Part shown: piece after piece, positions 56,647-64,000 of the stretch
Layout of the letters: every line of letters starts with the position of its first letter
Position numbering within the stretch: position 1 is the stretch's first letter
From: Flammeovirgaceae bacterium UBA6059
Lineage (GTDB): Bacteria > Bacteroidota > Bacteroidia > Cytophagales > Cyclobacteriaceae
NCBI GenBank assembly: GCA_002435755.1
Contig: DIYH01000035.1
Location: forward strand, 62,001-126,000
DNA length: 64,000 bases
Direction: 5' to 3'
Made by a program: the position numbers and the translations under genes
The notes under the pieces: generated by a model
What the model saw: only the letters and a program-made list of their open reading frames with translations
What the model was told of the DNA's origin: nothing
Databases searched by the model: none

Positions 56647-58133
56647 TTTTCGAGAATCTTAATGAGTTTCTTCTCAAGCCGTCCCACCATTTTAGCATTT
56701 TCTTCGGCGAGGTTCTCTCGCTCTCCGGAATCTTTGCTTAGATCATAGAGTTGAGGCTCAGACCGGAAACCAGCGTCGATGGCTTTATCGGTTATCCACC
56801 AGGGTTGCTGTTTTTCAGTGGGTTGGATGTACTTCCAGTTTTTCCATCTTAAACCCATCACGTAGGATTCCTCAAGCAGCCATTCTCGTCCCACATCACT
56901 TTTGCCCAACCAAGCGGCTAATTGATCCTGACCATCGAGTTCCTTACCAGAAACATTTACACCGACTAAGCTTGCTAATGAGTGAACCATATCCACCTGC
57001 CCTACAAGTGCGTCGGAAACCTTTGGCTTCACCTTTCCAGGCCAATTCACGATAGTAGGCACCCGTGTGCCCGCTTCGTAAGGTGAGTACTTGGTACCTT
57101 GATATTTGCCACCTGGCTTATGCTCGCCTACTAATTCTTTAGCATAGTCCACATATCCGTCATCTAGCACCGGTCCATTGTCGCTGGTGAAAATAATCAG
57201 AGTTTCCTCTTGAATGTCGAGTTGACGTAGCTGCTTTACAATCTCACCAACACACCAATCGAGCTGGGCAATAACATCTCCTCTCACTCCCATGCTACTT
57301 GATTCGATGAACTTGACATTGGGCACTCTGGGTTGATGGATATCGTGAAGTGAAAAAAAAAGGAAGAATGGGTTCTCAGCATCCTCGGCCATGAAATCCT
57401 TCGCTTTTTGTGTTAACACAAAAGGAAAATCCTCGTCGATCCATTCCGCATTTTTACCGCCTCTCATATGACCGATGCGAGAAATACCGTTGATGACGGT
57501 TCCAAGATGGTAGGAGTCAGTGTGTTGCTTGAGTAGATGTGGATCACTCACCCCCGTAGGAATATCAGGAAACGGCTTGTCATAACTCACGGAAATGGGA
57601 TCGCTTTCTTCAAGACCAACTACACGCTGATTTTCCAAAAAAACGCATGGAACCCGATCACCGGTGGAGGGGATCAAGAAACTGTAATCGAAACCCACTT
57701 CAGCGGGTCCGGGACTGACTCTTTCGTTCCAGTTGATCGTTCCGTTTCCAAGTCCAAGATGCCACTTGCCTACCACCCCCGTACGATAGTTGGCTTCCTT
57801 TAGCACCTTAGGAAGGGTGACGGATGCTGTGTCAATCAAAAGAGGTGCATCACCCGGTAGGATTTGGGCCTTTCGCCTAAAGGCATATTGTCCGGTGAGC
57901 AACGCATATCTGGATGGGGTACAAGTAGAGGCAGGAGAATGCGCATCCGTAAAGTTTACACCTGTGATGGCTAGGGAATCTATATGAGGCGTTTTGACGC
58001 CTATAGCCCCATTCACACCTATATCTCCATATCCTAAATCATCAGCGTAAATGAGGATGATGTTAGGTTGTCCTTGGGCAAAGCCAATGGTAGAAAGGAA
58101 TATAGCCAGTGAAAGGAAAGCGCACCTCACCAT
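56643..58133 (-). CDS. Formylglycine-dependent arylsulfatase A-type sulfatase
   Basis: The 496-residue enzyme has a signal peptide (about 1-21, ending GFAQG), metal site PNIILIYADDLGYGDIG, and the signature STCTPSRYALLTGQY, with Cys71 modified to formylglycine. VGKWHLG and IFTSDNGPVLDDG supply the remaining catalytic residues. It sits between LacZ (1 bp upstream) and the GH2 lipoprotein (4-bp overlap), so it should remove sulfate from the same oligosaccharide. Sugar and position of the sulfate are not determinable. Maturation needs an anaerobic or aerobic formylglycine-generating enzyme, not seen in the window. Confidence 0.9.
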   Translation of the reverse strand: MVRCAFLSLAIFLSTIGFAQGQPNIILIYADDLGYGDIGVNGAIGVKTPHIDSLAITGVNFTDAHSPASTCTPSRYALLTGQYAFRRKAQILPGDAPLLIDTASVTLPKVLKEANYRTGVVGKWHLGLGNGTINWNERVSPGPAEVGFDYSFLIPSTGDRVPCVFLENQRVVGLEESDPISVSYDKPFPDIPTGVSDPHLLKQHTDSYHLGTVINGISRIGHMRGGKNAEWIDEDFPFVLTQKAKDFMAEDAENPFFLFFSLHDIHQPRVPNVKFIESSSMGVRGDVIAQLDWCVGEIVKQLRQLDIQEETLIIFTSDNGPVLDDGYVDYAKELVGEHKPGGKYQGTKYSPYEAGTRVPTIVNWPGKVKPKVSDALVGQVDMVHSLASLVGVNVSGKELDGQDQLAAWLGKSDVGREWLLEESYVMGLRWKNWKYIQPTEKQQPWWITDKAIDAGFRSEPQLYDLSKDSGERENLAEENAKMVGRLEKKLIKILEK

Positions 58134-58134
58134 A

Positions 58135-62173
<4,039 letters not shown>

Positions 62174-62177
<4 letters not shown>

Positions 62178-64000
62178 AGGGGCGCGTCTTTTCTTTCGAT
62201 CATAAGCTTAAACTGTGTGCTGTAATCATCCGGCACGTTCATGTTCCTCATATAATTACCCCAGGCAAGATTGGGATAGTCCATCATAGAAGCCAATCTA
62301 AGTTTAAGCTCTCTCGATTCATCGTAGAATATCCTTGCTGCGGTTGTGTTTGAACCATTCCCAAGAACAGTGATTTGGACATCATACCCAACTAGCTGAT
62401 AGGTTTGAATGTCTTCCTTGTACCCAGTTGCAATAAAGGAAAGCCTTTGGTTGGTATCCCCATGATAGTAGAAGCTTTTGGAGTCCTTTGCCCAATTTTG
62501 ACCAGGCTCTTTTCGGTAGATCTGCCTATTGATATCCTCCAATAAGACTTGTCCTCGTAAAGTACCCAAATCGCTTTCAGGATATTTGGACCAGTATCCA
62601 TTCCGTTCCCAGGAAAGTGAATCAAAGATGTCAGGCAAGGTGAGCTCAATACCAACTTCACGAACCAGTTGGTCAGTGATCTCACCATCAATCCCTAGAT
62701 TAAAAGTGATTTCACTACCGCGAATCGAGGTACCAAGCCTTACCAAAGCGTCATTAACCTTGTATGTTGTGAGGGCTTCAGCCCCTTGGTGAGTAGAGGA
62801 GTTTTCCTTTGCCTCACTCATCCAATTGTAGAATAAAGGAACCCCTCCCGAGCTTTGATTATCACTTAGCGTTCGAATGACCGGCTTAACGTACTGAATG
62901 ATCGGTTGATCACTATTTCCAAGGTCAGTTAAGATCTGACCATTCGAATTCATCGTTGCGCGGGCTTCCGTGTCAGGACGTGGCTGTTCCTTTTCTTCTT
63001 TTAATGGAATGAGATAGGTGTCTACTAGTAGGTCTCTATGATAAAAATCGAGTTCGATGAACTCGTCATTTTGGTTGATCGGAACAGAGATCATTCCGTA
63101 TTGATGAGGTCGAAGTGAAACGTCTTGGAGCTTCCCTTCATTCTGGTTGGTCTTGTGGTTGATCACTAACTCATTAAAATCAGTGTGATCGAAACGATTT
63201 TGGACTGGAATGGAAATCCGCGTGTCTGCTATCATCATCGAATCAAGAAACAGCTTAGCAGGTGAGTAGGCTTTCTTAGTTCCCCAGAACTCCGGCTTCT
63301 TTCTCCGCCAGGAATCAATGATTCCCCACTCTCCATAGCCTACGGTGTAAGATGGAAAATCATAGTGATGCCGTGCCCACCATTCTTTGTATCCGGGTGT
63401 GTTTTCGGGAATCATGAACGTTTCATCAATAAAGCACCAAATGGCCGCTCCTAACGCACCTTTGGTGTTAAAAATATCGCTCCACATCCGATCAATGCTC
63501 TCTGCCCAAAATACACGCACATTGGCATCCTCCCGGATGGTCTCGACATTGTAGCAGGCAACATGGGCGTATTCATCGTGGACTGTTGGTATTCCAGGCT
63601 CTGAGAAATTAGTAATGGATTTGGTCCATTCGGTCCTTGTGCCGTCATGGTTGACATAGTGCATACTCAGTATATCGTAGACCTTTACTGAGTCGGGTAC
63701 CGTACCCGGAAAACTGAAGATCGCGGGTCTGCTTGGATCTAGTGCTTTGATACGATCATAGGACTTTTGAAAGTTGGAGCCATAGGAGTTCTCATTTCCT
63801 ATTGACCAGATGATGACAGAGGGGTGGTTTCTATGCCAGTGCACCATCTCCTCCATCTGACCCAGGAACCAATCAGTGTATGCAGGATCGTTGTTGAACG
63901 CATCCGGTTTGTAATGTTCATCCCTGTAGGTCTGCACAAAGCAAACTGCCGTTTCATCTTCTACATAAATTCCTTCTTTATCGCACAACTGAAGAAAGTA
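62174..64000 (-). CDS. GH2-family glycoside hydrolase, 5' end outside window
   Basis: The frame stays open to the window edge (TAC at 64000), giving 608 C-terminal residues. Visible parts are the end of the barrel with YVEDETAVCF, acid/base Glu in IWSIGNENSYG and nucleophile Glu in PTVHDEYAHVACYN, then C-terminal sandwich domains with a late region NLGIDGEITDQL. The motifs are intact, so the enzyme should be active; specificity is not clear (beta-galactosidase or related). Within the frame the first in-window start-like codon is TTG at 63988, which is not the true start. It leads the operon that continues through the SMP-30 gene and lacZ. Confidence 0.88.

Overview
The window is a carbohydrate-utilisation region of a Bacteroidota chromosome, most likely a marine Cytophagales-type bacterium. 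The evidence is SusC/SusD pairs, a one-protein hybrid two-component regulator (HTCS), lipoproteins, type IX secretion (T9SS) C-terminal tails, formylglycine-type sulfatases, and start sites that mostly lack a Shine-Dalgarno sequence. Nearly all genes are on the minus strand and tightly packed, with several ATGA or GTGA overlaps. I found no tRNA, rRNA, CRISPR array, transposase or integrase.

Region 1 (1-14.7 kb) is an L-rhamnose region. It starts with a SusC receptor that the window edge cuts at its last codon, followed by 1 kb without a gene and a two-domain class II aldolase. A compact operon then encodes L-rhamnose isomerase, an FGGY kinase, an aldolase/lactaldehyde dehydrogenase fusion (RhaEW type) and an FMN-dependent L-lactate dehydrogenase. 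Together these would take L-rhamnose to dihydroxyacetone phosphate plus pyruvate. Divergent from it are a GntR regulator with a sugar-sensor domain and an NCS1-like permease.

Region 2 (15-30.8 kb) is a polysaccharide utilisation locus: SusD, SusC, a 1201-residue DUF4091/GEVED/T9SS protein, a surface lipoprotein, a second DUF4091 protein and an HTCS regulator. Both DUF4091 proteins carry an adjacent Asp-Glu pair where GH123 beta-N-acetylgalactosaminidases have their catalytic pair, so GalNAc-containing glycans are plausible targets.

Region 3 (31-47.8 kb) joins three large secreted proteins (LamG/T9SS, GDPD and tail-fibre-like) to a hexosamine module. The module holds a second secreted GDPD, an N-acetylhexosamine-1-kinase-like enzyme, a sugar nucleotidyltransferase, a sodium symporter and a NagB-LmbE fusion. 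A divergent LacI regulator is preceded by two LacI-type operators 21 bp apart, and is followed by a leaderless CBM9-like protein.

Region 4 (48-64 kb) carries galE and galK (no galT in the window), an SGNH hydrolase and a sulfatase on the plus strand, and a minus-strand operon. That operon encodes a GH2 enzyme cut by the window edge, an SMP-30 lactonase, LacZ, a sulfatase, a lipoprotein GH2 and a 61-residue membrane peptide. The theme is removal of sulfate and galactose from a sulfated galactose/hexosamine glycan. Regions 2-4 together read as a route from such a glycan to galactose and HexNAc catabolism; this link is inferred from gene content and proximity only.
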